Assembly (NCBI GenBank): GCA_947313885.1 | Contig: CAMZNU010000011.1 | Location: 1-55,417, forward strand | DNA: 55,417 nucleotides | Direction: 5' to 3' | Source of the DNA: an uncultured Clostridia bacterium | Lineage (GTDB): Bacteria > Bacillota > Clostridia > Lachnospirales > CAMZNU01 | Part shown: positions 7,432 to 15,889 of the stretch, one piece after another | How positions within the stretch are numbered: position 1 is the stretch's first letter | How the letters are laid out: each line of letters begins with the position of its first letter | Notes under the pieces: generated by a model | What the model was told of the DNA's origin: nothing | The model's input: the letters and a program-made list of their open reading frames with translations, nothing else | Databases searched by the model: none | Made by a program: the position numbers and the translations under genes

Positions 7432-8813
7432 TATATTAATTCCCCCTTATTACATTGATAAATTTTAACAGGGAAGTGTTCAGTAGGTGAATCAACTTCC
7501 ATTAGGTGATAAAGAGCAAATTCATATACTTCACCGACTTTAAAATCAGAAGGTGAGAAAGGAAATGCTAAATTACCAGCTGTTGATTTACGGTTATCGT
7601 ATCCAAAATGTAGCATAGTAGAACGTGCAAAACTACAAATTGTATCGGCTTCTGCTTGATTTTGAGCTACAGCTTCAATTATAATACAAAGTTCTTCCGA
7701 TGTTGGAACTTCTAACCCTTTAAATAATCCCATAACACCATTTTTACCATAAATTTTAAAATCTAAGAAGAAATCTTTAAGCCCATAAGATTTAAAGTTA
7801 GAAATAACTTTTTCTTTAACTTGTTCAACTACAGAATCTATTTGTGAAACTAAAATAGGATCACGACAAGATGCAATAGATACAGTTCTATAACCTGCAA
7901 TTTTAGCACTTTCTAATTTAACAAAATACTTATCATCTTCTGTAGGTATGTGACGACTACCTTTAACGATAACAGAATTTTCTTTATTTTGAGTAAAAGT
8001 AGTTTTTTCAAGGTTTAAAATACCGCCAGGTCCTGGAAGTATGTAAGGGTTAGTTTTTTCATATAATGTATGTGCGGCAACAGATAATTCTGTACATTTT
8101 CTAATAGGAGATAAAGGTTCTAATTCAAATTCATCTTCTCTTAAGTATGCAAACATACAATCGCTACCACTACCAGGAGTAGATGCTATAGCGGCACATT
8201 CAAGAATTTTACCCATGTGCGTAGCTAAACCTTCATCAAATCCTTCTTTAACAGCAAGAGCAGCAAAAGAAACAGGGTCATAAGTTCTACCGGCAAGAAT
8301 TACATCAGCCCCTTTTTCTAAAGCTTCTATATGAGGTTCGAGTCCCATTTGTCCAACTATAGCCGTACTATTTTCTATATCTTTTAAAGTAGGCATAGCA
8401 TGAGCATCCATAGGAACGATTTTACCGTCTTTAAATTTTTGTTTAACAATACTTTTGTCAATTTCTGCTGATATAACGGCAAGTTTAAAATTTAAGTTTA
8501 GTTCTTTAGCGATTTCTTGAACGATTTCAACAGTCCATTGTAAATGTGAATCAGCACCAGAACCGCCAGATGTACCGACGATAACAGGTATATTATTTTT
8601 AAGTGCGGCAGGTATCATATATTGTAAATCTCTTTTAACAGCATTACGATCTGTAAAAGAATAACCAGCACCTAAATAATGTGGTCCAGGGTCAGTAGAT
8701 CCACCATCTACAGCTATAACGTGTGGTTTTTTACGCATACCTTCATTAAAAGATTCTTCAGGGAATCCATAACCTAAAATTGCCGTTGGTGATAATACTC
8801 TTAATTCTTTCAT
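7431..8813 (-). CDS. AtuA/DUF1446 family protein
   Basis: 460 residues. It opens ELRVLSPTAILGYGFPE and contains VIAVDGGSTDPGPHYLG, VIVGTSGGSGADSHLQW, GRTYDPVSFAALAV and LPGPGGILNLEKTTFTQ, all typical of the DUF1446 (acyclic terpene utilisation AtuA) family. AtuA is named from a terpene degradation cluster, but homologues also sit in glutamate-fermentation operons next to methylaspartate ammonia-lyase, as here. No activity is proven in this setting. Because the operon shows no recognisable mesaconase, AtuA plus DUF4387 are candidates for the step after mesaconate. It starts 12 bases after the mal stop codon. Confidence 0.85.
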   Translation of the reverse strand: MKELRVLSPTAILGYGFPEESFNEGMRKKPHVIAVDGGSTDPGPHYLGAGYSFTDRNAVKRDLQYMIPAALKNNIPVIVGTSGGSGADSHLQWTVEIVQEIAKELNLNFKLAVISAEIDKSIVKQKFKDGKIVPMDAHAMPTLKDIENSTAIVGQMGLEPHIEALEKGADVILAGRTYDPVSFAALAVKEGFDEGLATHMGKILECAAIASTPGSGSDCMFAYLREDEFELEPLSPIRKCTELSVAAHTLYEKTNPYILPGPGGILNLEKTTFTQNKENSVIVKGSRHIPTEDDKYFVKLESAKIAGYRTVSIASCRDPILVSQIDSVVEQVKEKVISNFKSYGLKDFFLDFKIYGKNGVMGLFKGLEVPTSEELCIIIEAVAQNQAEADTICSFARSTMLHFGYDNRKSTAGNLAFPFSPSDFKVGEVYEFALYHLMEVDSPTEHFPVKIYQCNKGELI

Positions 8814-8825
8814 AAAATCAACTCC

Positions 8826-10046
8826 TTATAAGTTTTTTAAAGCTACAATACGATTCATTTCATTACGCATTAACATAAGTCCTTCATCAACACCCATGCC
8901 AGGTTTAGCTAAAGTTTGAACAGGATTAGTAGCCATTGCAATATGTGCACATACTTGAGCAGAACGTTCTGTCTCGTTACAAGTACCACCTATATAAGCA
9001 CCCATATTATTTTTTTGACAATAAAGAACGGCTTCAATAGTGTTATTAATACCGCCAAGGTCAGGTGTTTTAATTTGAGCCATATGACCAGCTTTATTAT
9101 CTGTAAAATAAACAACGTCATCATATGTGTTACACCATTCATCGGCAACTATTTCAACGTTAATATTTTTTTCTTCGCTAAGTTTTCTAATGTCTCTAAG
9201 AGCTATCATAGTGTCTGTTCTATTTCCAGCATCAACAGGACCTTCTATACGAAGGGCGAAAGGTTTAGCACATTGTTCTAATCTACCAAGTAGATCAACT
9301 ATTTTTTCTATATCGTTATTAAAAGCCATACCCATAGTTCCGTATACATCTATGTGAAAAATAGGGTTGTAACTTTCATCGGTTCTAATTTCAATAACTC
9401 TATTACTAAGCCATGTAACGTATTCCTCTAAAAGTTCACCATTTAAACCAAGTTTAGTTTCAACATGGTTAATAAGAGCGTGAGGCATAACGTCAGAACG
9501 TTTAATAATCATTTTATCAACGTTGTTGTAACGATCGTCACCAGATTGGCTAAAAGTAGGTATAGCGACGTTGCTAAGAGTTGTACCGTATTCGTTACAA
9601 ATAACTTGAGCCATAGTTTTTTTATTAGATTTGGCAACGGCGTCTAAAATACTTTGTGTAACTCCATATCTAATAGCTGTATGCAAAGGAAGGTCATCAA
9701 TTAATTTAGCCATTTCTTTAAATGTAGAAATTTCTTTACCTACTAATAAAGGTTTAATTTCTTTTTCTATAATAGGAATAAAGTCGCTAGCTAAAAATAA
9801 AGGGTCACGTCCACCAGCACCAGAATACTGGACAGCGGCACAATCGCCAAAAGCAACTTGTCCATCTTCAAGAACTAACATAACAGAAATAGATTCACCA
9901 GATTGTCTAATTGATTTAAAACCATCTGTAGCAGGTTCGCCGATATAAGTAAATCCGTCATTTTTAGCGCCAGATTTTATAGCTTTTTGGTCATCGAAAT
10001 AAAAACCTGTTAATCCAGAACTACATACTAAATCTTTAATTTTCAT
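8826..10046 (-). CDS. mal: methylaspartate ammonia-lyase
   Basis: 406 residues, about the usual length. The enzyme (EC 4.3.1.2, enolase superfamily) eliminates ammonia from L-threo-3-methylaspartate to give mesaconate. Recognisable segments are GLTGFYFDDQKAIKSGA, DCAAVQYSGAGGRDPLFLA, TAIRYGVTQSILDAVAKS, HIDVYGTMG and RIEGP (metal ligands Asp and Glu). ADEWCNT supplies the third metal-ligand Asp, QIKTPDLGG the catalytic Lys, and DVMPHALIN the partner His. All the active-site residues I can align are present. The gene lies nine bases after glmE, with a GGAGG-type site before the ATG. Confidence 0.97.
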   Translation of the reverse strand: MKIKDLVCSSGLTGFYFDDQKAIKSGAKNDGFTYIGEPATDGFKSIRQSGESISVMLVLEDGQVAFGDCAAVQYSGAGGRDPLFLASDFIPIIEKEIKPLLVGKEISTFKEMAKLIDDLPLHTAIRYGVTQSILDAVAKSNKKTMAQVICNEYGTTLSNVAIPTFSQSGDDRYNNVDKMIIKRSDVMPHALINHVETKLGLNGELLEEYVTWLSNRVIEIRTDESYNPIFHIDVYGTMGMAFNNDIEKIVDLLGRLEQCAKPFALRIEGPVDAGNRTDTMIALRDIRKLSEEKNINVEIVADEWCNTYDDVVYFTDNKAGHMAQIKTPDLGGINNTIEAVLYCQKNNMGAYIGGTCNETERSAQVCAHIAMATNPVQTLAKPGMGVDEGLMLMRNEMNRIVALKNL

Positions 10047-10055
10047 AAAAGCCTC

Positions 10056-11531
10056 CTATTTAATAATTTTCTTTTTTTTAGGTCTACCAACTAAATTACC
10101 TTTACTAATTGCATAAACGTCATCAATAACCATTTGGAAAGATACGTCTCTTTTTTCTTCTCTAGCACGGCTAGCAAGGAAATCTTTGTGTCTAGTTTTA
10201 ACGTCGTCTCTAAAAGGTAAATCACCTGTTGAAAGGAAACGAACGGCACCGTTGTTATCACGTGCAGGTAAAACTTTACCAGCATTAAACTTACTAGGTG
10301 CAAAAGGTATATCGATGAAACCAGCTTCAAAAGCTCTAATTGTACCTAAAGCAAAATCACCTTCACCAAGTTCTTGTACAGAGTTAACGATACTTTCAAC
10401 TTCCATTTCAAGAAGTTCAGATTCTTCGTTAACAGAAGGTGTATTACTAAGATTTTGGTCAGATAACATATTAATAAGTTGTTTAGTAGTACGTAGTCCT
10501 TGAGCATTAGCTTCCATAGTAGGAACGCCCATAGCTTCGTGAGGAGTTTTAACGATAACTTTAGTAGCACCGCCTAAAACGGCCGTAGCGGCTCCCCATG
10601 AAATAACGCCAAAAGATTTTGATTCGTCTTTTGGGAATCCACCCATCCATTGGTGCATAACAGTAGTTACAGTAATACCGTGATGCCCTAAAAATCTTAA
10701 ATATCTTTTAGTTAAAGTTTTTAAAGTTTTAAGCGCTGCGATATCTTGAATAAGGTTACCACCTTGACCATAACCAACAGTTATGTGCGTACAACCTTGT
10801 TCTACAGCTAAAATACTTTCAATAATTCCAACAGCGATAGCAATAGATGGTGGAACTAAAGTACCTGTTAATGGTCCAAAAGGTTCACGATTAATAGTAA
10901 CGCCAGCTTCTTCGTATAAACCAATTAATCTATCACAGTATTGCCAATCTTTAATAGTTTTTTCAAGACTAATATTTTTAGAGTATGGGATATTGTAAGA
11001 AATACCACCACCTTCATTAGATGTAAAACCACCAGCTGTAGTTATTTCAGTTAAAAGTCTAGCATCAGGAGTTCCGTGTCTAACTTGAACAGGCTTAGAT
11101 ACGGAAGATGTAACTTCACGACAAACGGCTATACCGTGGTTAACAGCTGGAAACCCATTAAGTAGAGAACGACCTTGAGAACGACTCTCCCTAATACCAA
11201 TATTAGCTTCTTCATATCTGTTATGACGTGTATAACTGTCTATAGTAGTTGGCAATAAATCAGCGCCACCTTTTTCTTCTAAATATTTAAGTAATTTTAT
11301 GTGACCTTCACTAAGAGCAACACCTGCACGTGGTTGAATTAAAGTTCTATTATTTTCTACGGCTTGATCTAAAGCATGATAGAAACGTTTTTCAAGAGGT
11401 ATAGATTTATGATATTCTACAGCTTCTTCAAAATAAACATCGGAACCTGTAGGCCATTGTTTTAAAACATCACGTTGGATACTATAAAATTCGTCATTAC
11501 TTAATTTATTACTTGATATATTTTTACTCAT
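10056..11531 (-). CDS. glmE: methylaspartate mutase E (epsilon) subunit
   Basis: 491 residues from the ATG at 11531, preceded by AAGGAGATAACT; a TTG seven codons upstream lies before that site and is not used. GlmE is the large subunit of coenzyme-B12-dependent glutamate mutase (EC 5.4.99.1), forming the TIM barrel that binds glutamate. Diagnostic pieces are NNRTLIQPRAGVALSEGHI, GGADLLPTTIDSYTRHNRY, the VRHGTPDARLLTEI segment (Arg and nearby residues contact substrate), TSNEGGGISYNIPYSK and EPFGPLTGTLVPPSIA. The partner GlmS is two genes upstream. Confidence 0.97.
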   Translation of the reverse strand: MSKNISSNKLSNDEFYSIQRDVLKQWPTGSDVYFEEAVEYHKSIPLEKRFYHALDQAVENNRTLIQPRAGVALSEGHIKLLKYLEEKGGADLLPTTIDSYTRHNRYEEANIGIRESRSQGRSLLNGFPAVNHGIAVCREVTSSVSKPVQVRHGTPDARLLTEITTAGGFTSNEGGGISYNIPYSKNISLEKTIKDWQYCDRLIGLYEEAGVTINREPFGPLTGTLVPPSIAIAVGIIESILAVEQGCTHITVGYGQGGNLIQDIAALKTLKTLTKRYLRFLGHHGITVTTVMHQWMGGFPKDESKSFGVISWGAATAVLGGATKVIVKTPHEAMGVPTMEANAQGLRTTKQLINMLSDQNLSNTPSVNEESELLEMEVESIVNSVQELGEGDFALGTIRAFEAGFIDIPFAPSKFNAGKVLPARDNNGAVRFLSTGDLPFRDDVKTRHKDFLASRAREEKRDVSFQMVIDDVYAISKGNLVGRPKKKKIIK

Positions 11532-11548
11532 AGTTATCTCCTTATAAA

Positions 11549-12928
11549 TCAATATTTTATAAATTCATTTATCATTATTTTAAGTGCAACATCTGGGTGA
11601 GATACACTAAGTAATCCCATACTAGAGAAAATATATTTTTCATCTAAATACAAATCAGGATTAGTAGGACGTAAAGAGTTTAAATTTTTTAAACTATAGC
11701 AACTACTTTTAAGAGTTTCTTTAGGATAAGGGCTGTTTATAACAGGTCCACCTGTACCTATCAAAGCTGTAACAGCAGTTAAATCTTTACCGAACTGTAT
11801 ATTAACTTCGCCCATAGGTGTAAAAGATTTTGTTGAAGTTCCGCAATGTCTATCAGCAGAAATTTCAATAGCAAATTTTGAAATTGTAAAATCTATTATT
11901 TTTTCCATTTCATTAGTTGGTACTGTTTCAGGATTTTTAGTGCATTTATCAACCCAATTTAAAATATCTGTAGAAGTATACCCACAAACATCGGCTATAT
12001 CATCAGGCGATGCCGTTGTAACTAAAGGTGATAAACTATAACGCATACCAATGTCGCCCTCAACACTACGCTTAGCAAATGGTTCACGTAATCCTTGTAA
12101 AAAAGTATTAGAAGTATTAGGAGTACCATCACACATAGAATATACATCAGTAGTAGCACCACCAACATCAAAAACCATTAAATCTCCAAGACCTTTTTGT
12201 TTTTTTGTACCTTTACTAAGCAATAAAGATGCATTAAAAAGTGCAAGAGGTGTAGGTACAATTTCCGCGTGAACAAAAGCTTGTACTTTATCAAGACCTT
12301 TAGCGGAAATAATATTTTTAATAAAAAGGTTACGAATAGCTTTTTTAGCTGGTTCAATATTAAGTTTATTAAACTCTGGCATAACGTTAGCACAACATTC
12401 AAATTCAATATTATTTTTTTTGAAAATAGATTCAGCTTCTTCAAGAGCGGATTTATTTCCAGCGTACACTACTAAAAAATTTCCTTTTAATTTAGATATA
12501 GCATTAGCATTGTGTAAAATAACTTTTTGATTTCCTCCATCTATACCACCTGTTAATAAAATAATATCAGGGTTAATAGATTGTATTTCATCAGTTTCTA
12601 GTTTAGAAAGTTCGTAAGAAAAAGTTTTAATAACTTTAGCTCCAGCCGAGTTAGCCGCAAGACGAGATGCCTTAGCTGTTAAATCGGGAACAAGTCCAAC
12701 AGAAACCATTTTAAGACCACCGGCGGCACTACTAGAAGCTAAAATTTTATCGTATTTTATAGAGCCTATAGAGTTATTTAAAATATCTAAAGCTTTATTA
12801 AATCCAATAGTTACATCACTAGAAATAGTAGTAAATGATTTAGAAGTTCCAAGTATTGTAGCGGTATTTGTGTCTATAGCTGTAAGTTTGGTAAAAGTAC
12901 TACCAAAATCAGCCGTTAATATCTTCAT
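11549..12928 (-). CDS. glmL: glutamate mutase accessory protein MutL (ASKHA ATPase)
   Basis: 459 residues from the ATG at 12928 (AGAAGGA upstream), overlapping the end of glmS by 20 bases. The N-terminus [17 protein letters not shown] is the phosphate-1 motif of the actin/Hsp70/sugar-kinase fold. LLTGGIDGG and [14 protein letters not shown] are further nucleotide-binding motifs. Family knowledge: MutL/GlmL is encoded between the two mutase subunits and is thought to help reactivate the mutase or load its cofactor. It is a complete copy, and the gene order glmS-glmL-glmE-mal is the classical one. Confidence 0.94.
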   Translation of the reverse strand: MKILTADFGSTFTKLTAIDTNTATILGTSKSFTTISSDVTIGFNKALDILNNSIGSIKYDKILASSSAAGGLKMVSVGLVPDLTAKASRLAANSAGAKVIKTFSYELSKLETDEIQSINPDIILLTGGIDGGNQKVILHNANAISKLKGNFLVVYAGNKSALEEAESIFKKNNIEFECCANVMPEFNKLNIEPAKKAIRNLFIKNIISAKGLDKVQAFVHAEIVPTPLALFNASLLLSKGTKKQKGLGDLMVFDVGGATTDVYSMCDGTPNTSNTFLQGLREPFAKRSVEGDIGMRYSLSPLVTTASPDDIADVCGYTSTDILNWVDKCTKNPETVPTNEMEKIIDFTISKFAIEISADRHCGTSTKSFTPMGEVNIQFGKDLTAVTALIGTGGPVINSPYPKETLKSSCYSLKNLNSLRPTNPDLYLDEKYIFSSMGLLSVSHPDVALKIMINEFIKY

Positions 12929-13370
12929 CTTTAAGTCCTTCTTGATATTCATCATCTGTAATTAAACCAAAATCTAATTTAAAATCTAGAATACTTAGAT
13001 TAGGTGAAGTTCCAGGTTCATATACACGATCATATCCCATTTTAGTAAAAGTTTCTTTAACAATAGAAAAATCTGATTTACCAACAGTAATATTTCCGCC
13101 TACATATAATTTAATACCGTTAAGACCAGCCTCGTCACATTTCTCACGAAGACCACGACAATCAATTTCGCCATGACCATAAAGAGACGATACAACAATA
13201 GCATCAGCATCAGATTCAATAGCGGCATCGATAAATTCTTTTTGTGATACCATAACACCTAAATTAACAACAGAAAAACCAGCTTGAGTAAATGCATAGT
13301 CTAAAATTCTATTACCTACAGCATGAACGTCAGCACCAATAACTCCTATTACTAGCTTAATTTTTTTCAT
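12909..13370 (-). CDS. glmS: methylaspartate mutase S (sigma) subunit, B12-binding
   Basis: 153 residues. The ATG at 13370 is chosen because AGGAG lies six bases before it, whereas the ATG at 13376 overlaps that site. The protein is the cobalamin-binding Rossmann subunit of glutamate mutase. The DxHxxG motif is Asp14, His16 and Gly19 ([10 protein letters not shown]), with His16 expected to coordinate cobalt from below. [13 protein letters not shown] and YVGGNITVG complete the cofactor site. It is the first gene of the methylaspartate operon. Confidence 0.96.
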   Translation of the reverse strand: MKKIKLVIGVIGADVHAVGNRILDYAFTQAGFSVVNLGVMVSQKEFIDAAIESDADAIVVSSLYGHGEIDCRGLREKCDEAGLNGIKLYVGGNITVGKSDFSIVKETFTKMGYDRVYEPGTSPNLSILDFKLDFGLITDDEYQEGLKDEDING

Positions 13371-13421
13371 AGACATCTCCTATTTTTTATACATAAATAT
13401 CATAAATATTTTAACAACTAA

Positions 13422-13450
13422 ATCTTAACATACAACAATTAGTATGTCAC
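13422..13450 (-). promoter_or_regulatory. promoter of the methylaspartate operon
   Basis: Read on the minus strand: GTGACA (13450-13445), 17-base spacer, TAAGAT (13427-13422), a near-consensus sigma-A promoter. The 5' leader is only about 45 bases, too short for a cobalamin riboswitch. Two copies of TTTTGTTCGTT lie upstream of it, near 13498-13530. Confidence 0.6.
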
Positions 13451-13651
13451 CTATATTTGTAACTTTTACATATAAATATACATGATAAATAAAAAGTAAC
13501 GAACAAAAGTAAAAAAACGAACAAAAAAAATAAAACAGTATAAAAAAAAATGTCTAAAAATGATAAACATGATGTTATAAATAAAGAATAATATTAAAGA
13601 GTATGAAAACAAAAAAAGAGGTAATAATAAAGATATATGTTATTAGATTAG

Positions 13652-13680
13652 TTGACAATTTTTTGTGTGTAGCATATAAT
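13652..13680 (+). promoter_or_regulatory. promoter of the ToxI-like antitoxin RNA
   Basis: Perfect sigma-A promoter: TTGACA (13652-13657), 17-base spacer, TATAAT (13675-13680). It fires into the three tandem repeats. Strong transcription fits the need for antitoxin RNA in excess over toxin. Confidence 0.85.
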
Positions 13681-13698
13681 GATTATATAGTAATAAAA

Positions 13699-13812
13699 GT
13701 AGGCGACGAACTGCCTTTAAGAGTTCAGCGAAAAAAGTAGGCGACGAACTGCCTTTAAGAGTTCAGCGAAAAAAGTAGGCGATGAACTGCCTTTAAGAGT
13801 TCAGCGAAAAAA
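13699..13812 (+). repeat. three tandem 38-nt repeats of the antitoxin
   Basis: Copies at 13699-13736, 13737-13774 and 13775-13812. Copies 1 and 2 are identical; copy 3 differs by one base (C to T at 13783). Within a unit, AGGC (bases 3-6) pairs with GCCT (15-18), and GAACT (10-14) pairs with AGTTC (24-28). The two stems interleave, giving a pseudoknot. There are no spacers between units, which rules out CRISPR. Confidence 0.95.
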
Positions 13813-13814
13813 GT

Positions 13815-13845
13815 AAAAGAGAGTGACATATGTCACTCTCTTTTT
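13815..13845 (+). terminator. terminator between antitoxin RNA and toxin gene
   Basis: Hairpin AAAAGAGAGTGACAT / ATGTCACTCTCTTTT with T-run. As in known ToxIN loci, a leaky terminator here would set the antitoxin:toxin ratio by letting only some transcripts reach the toxin. Confidence 0.9.
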
Positions 13846-13862
13846 AATTATAGGGGGGAATA

Positions 13863-14378
13863 ATGAAAAAAAACAAATTAATAATTTATGAGATAAAAGA
13901 AGAATACACAGAATTTTTAAGAAAATATGAAAACAAAATAGGTGAAAAAGAAAAAAGACCGTATGTAGGAGTTGTTTTAGAAGTAAACAATAAAAAATAC
14001 TACGCTCCTATGTCATCGCCAAAAGAAAAGTACAAAAACATAAATGATAGAAAAAGAGTAGATATATATAAAATAGCTAATGGCAAATATGGAGTAATAA
14101 ATTTAAATAACATGATGCCAATAGTAGATGATGCGATTATAAAAATAGACGTTGAAAATCATAAAGATGGAGAGCTGTTTAAAAATCAGATTAAAGATAT
14201 AAACAGCAATAAAAAGAAAATCATAAAAAAAGCAGAAAGATTACATAAAATAATAAAAAGTAATGCACCAGCGGAGGGACTAAGAAAAAGATGTTGTAAT
14301 TTCGAGTTATTAGAAGAGAAATCCAAACAGTGGAAAAAAGGCGACGAGAAGAAATTACGTAGATTTATAATGGTATAA
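13863..14378 (+). CDS. toxN: ToxN/AbiQ family type III toxin (endoribonuclease)
   Basis: 171 residues, the same length as the Pectobacterium ToxN. A GGGGGG site precedes the ATG. Alignable blocks are an N-terminal LIIYEIKEEYTEFLRKYENK, PYVGVVLEVNNKKYYAPMSS followed by PK, KIANGKYGVINLNNMMPI, and a C-terminal CNFELLEEKSKQW. In ToxN the S-P-K triad carries catalytic residues; here Ser52 and Lys54 occupy those positions. Family knowledge: the toxin cleaves mRNA, is held inactive in a complex with ToxI RNA, and causes abortive infection when phage disturb the balance. The upstream repeats, promoter and terminator all fit. Confidence 0.9.
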   Translation: MKKNKLIIYEIKEEYTEFLRKYENKIGEKEKRPYVGVVLEVNNKKYYAPMSSPKEKYKNINDRKRVDIYKIANGKYGVINLNNMMPIVDDAIIKIDVENHKDGELFKNQIKDINSNKKKIIKKAERLHKIIKSNAPAEGLRKRCCNFELLEEKSKQWKKGDEKKLRRFIMV

Positions 14379-14438
14379 AACTGTATAAAATAAAACCCCT
14401 ATTTAAGTTTAAATAGGGGTTTTATTTTATACAGTTTT
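14377..14438. terminator. very long bidirectional terminator
   Basis: A 30-base inverted repeat (14377-14406 and 14409-14438) with almost no loop, containing ATAAAACCCC / GGGGTTTTAT. It separates toxN (plus) from the converging ychF (minus). Confidence 0.85.
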
Positions 14439-14463
14439 ATTTTTTTATTTTTTTATTTTTTTA

Positions 14464-15558
14464 TTAAACGTTAAATCTAAATAAAATAACGTCGCCGTCT
14501 TTAACGACATAATCTTTACCTTCTAAACGAACCAAACCTTTGTCTTTAGCATTAGCCATAGTACCGCAAGATTTAATATCTTCGTAGCCTACAATTTCTG
14601 CACGAATAAAACCACGTTCAAAATCTGTATGAATTTTACCAGCGGCACCAGGTGCTTTAGTACCAATTTTAATAGTCCATGCACGAGTTTCCATAGGACC
14701 AGCCGTTAAGTAACTAATAAGCCCTAAAAGGTCATAACTAGCTTTAACAAGTTTATCAAGACCGCTAATAGTTACGCCAAGCTCTTCTAAGAACATTGCT
14801 TTATCTTCATCTTCTAATTGAGAAAGTTCTTCTTCAATTTTAGCACAAACTACAAAAACTTCAGAATTTTCAGTTTTAGCTAAATCGCGAACAGATTTAA
14901 CAAAATTGTTATTAATAGCATCGTCAGATAATTCATCTTCTGTAACGTTAGTAGCATATAAAACGGGTTTATAAGTAAGCAGGTTAACAGATTCAATAAT
15001 TTCTTTTTCTTCATCAGTAAATTCTAATGAACGAGCCGTAATACCATTTTCTAATTTTTCTTTAACTTTTTCAAGAAGTTCAAGTTCGAATTTTAAAGAT
15101 TTGTCTGTACGTAAAGCTTTAGTAGTTTTATCGATACGACGTTTGATAGCGTCTACATCTGAAAAAACAAGCTCTATGTTAATAGTTTCGATATCACGAA
15201 TAGGATCAACAGAACCATCAACGTGAACTACGTTAGAATCTTCAAAACATCTAACGACATGAACGATAGCATCGACCTCACGTATGTGAGATAAAAATTT
15301 ATTACCAAGACCTTCGCCGTTGCTAGCACCTTTAACAAGTCCTGCAATGTCAACGAATTCTATAACAGCGGGTAATAATTTTTTAGAACCATAGATTTTA
15401 GCAAGTACAGCAAGACGAGGGTCTGGAACTGTAGCAATACCAACGTTAGGTTCGATGGTACAAAAAGGGTAATTAGCCGATTCAGCACCTGCTTTAGTTA
15501 AAGAATTAAAAAGAGTACTTTTACCTACATTAGGTAATCCAACGATACCAAGTTTCAT
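14464..15558 (-). CDS. ychF: ribosome-binding ATPase YchF (Obg family)
   Basis: 364 residues from the ATG at 15558. The ATG two codons upstream (15564) lies too close to the AAAGG site. P-loop GLPNVGKST (G1) is at the N-terminus and DIAGLVKGAS (G3) follows. The base-recognition motif is TNVTEDEL in place of NKxD, which is the feature that makes YchF prefer ATP to GTP. The C-terminal 85 residues form the TGS domain (KIGTKAPGAAGKIHTDFERGF). The protein binds ribosomes and is linked to translation and stress responses. It lies 36 bases downstream of a 59-codon gene, probably in one operon. Confidence 0.96.
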   Translation of the reverse strand: MKLGIVGLPNVGKSTLFNSLTKAGAESANYPFCTIEPNVGIATVPDPRLAVLAKIYGSKKLLPAVIEFVDIAGLVKGASNGEGLGNKFLSHIREVDAIVHVVRCFEDSNVVHVDGSVDPIRDIETINIELVFSDVDAIKRRIDKTTKALRTDKSLKFELELLEKVKEKLENGITARSLEFTDEEKEIIESVNLLTYKPVLYATNVTEDELSDDAINNNFVKSVRDLAKTENSEVFVVCAKIEEELSQLEDEDKAMFLEELGVTISGLDKLVKASYDLLGLISYLTAGPMETRAWTIKIGTKAPGAAGKIHTDFERGFIRAEIVGYEDIKSCGTMANAKDKGLVRLEGKDYVVKDGDVILFRFNV

Positions 15559-15594
15559 AAACATTTTTCCTTTCGAATAAATAAACAGTTTTAA

Positions 15595-15774
15595 TTATTT
15601 TTTACTTAACAAAGAGCCAAGAATGACACCTTTAATGAAAACAAGGACGATAACAGCAAAAACGATGATGTGTTGTTTATGAGCATCTTCGTTAGAGATG
15701 AATTGACCGTTCAAATTATGTTGTACTTCTTTTTGTGCGACACGATAATGTCTTTTAGATTTATAATTAGCCAT
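15595..15774 (-). CDS. small single-pass membrane protein, 59 aa
   Basis: A short gene with an excellent ribosome-binding site (AGGAGGTATTACT-ATG). The N-terminal half is basic and hydrophilic (ANYKSKRHYRVAQKEVQHN). Residues 36-54 form one hydrophobic helix (HIIVFAVIVLVFIKGVILG), and the protein ends SLLSKK. I do not recognise a family. Codons such as GTC, ATC, TTC and CTT are more frequent here than in neighbouring plus-strand genes. It precedes ychF by 36 bases on the same strand and is probably the first gene of that operon. Confidence 0.75.
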   Translation of the reverse strand: MANYKSKRHYRVAQKEVQHNLNGQFISNEDAHKQHIIVFAVIVLVFIKGVILGSLLSKK

Positions 15775-15889
15775 AGTAATACCTCCTAATAGTTTTTTTA
15801 ATTATATCACTTAAAATTTTTTTTTACAATACTATAAAAAGTAAATAAAAAAAACATATTTAGAAACAATAAATAAAAAGGAGGTGTAT

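Larger units (their letters stand above)
13686..13845 (+). ncRNA. ToxI-like antitoxin RNA (type III toxin-antitoxin)
   Basis: A short transcript expected from the promoter at 13652 to the terminator at 13845. It is made almost entirely of three head-to-tail 38-nt repeats and has no open reading frame of note. Each repeat can fold as an H-type pseudoknot, and the repeats join through an A-rich stretch (GCGAAAAAAGTAGG), the kind of place where ToxN-family enzymes cut their own antitoxin. The toxin gene follows directly after the terminator. This layout is the hallmark of type III systems, so the RNA is predicted to be processed into units that bind and inhibit the toxin. Confidence 0.85.

Noticed and set aside
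8916-9357. Plus-strand open frames opposite mal
   Set aside because: Shadows of a gene whose active-site motifs are all present on the minus strand.
13699-13812. Three 38-nt repeats as a short CRISPR array
   Set aside because: Units are contiguous with no spacers, and the next gene is a ToxN-type toxin, not a cas gene.
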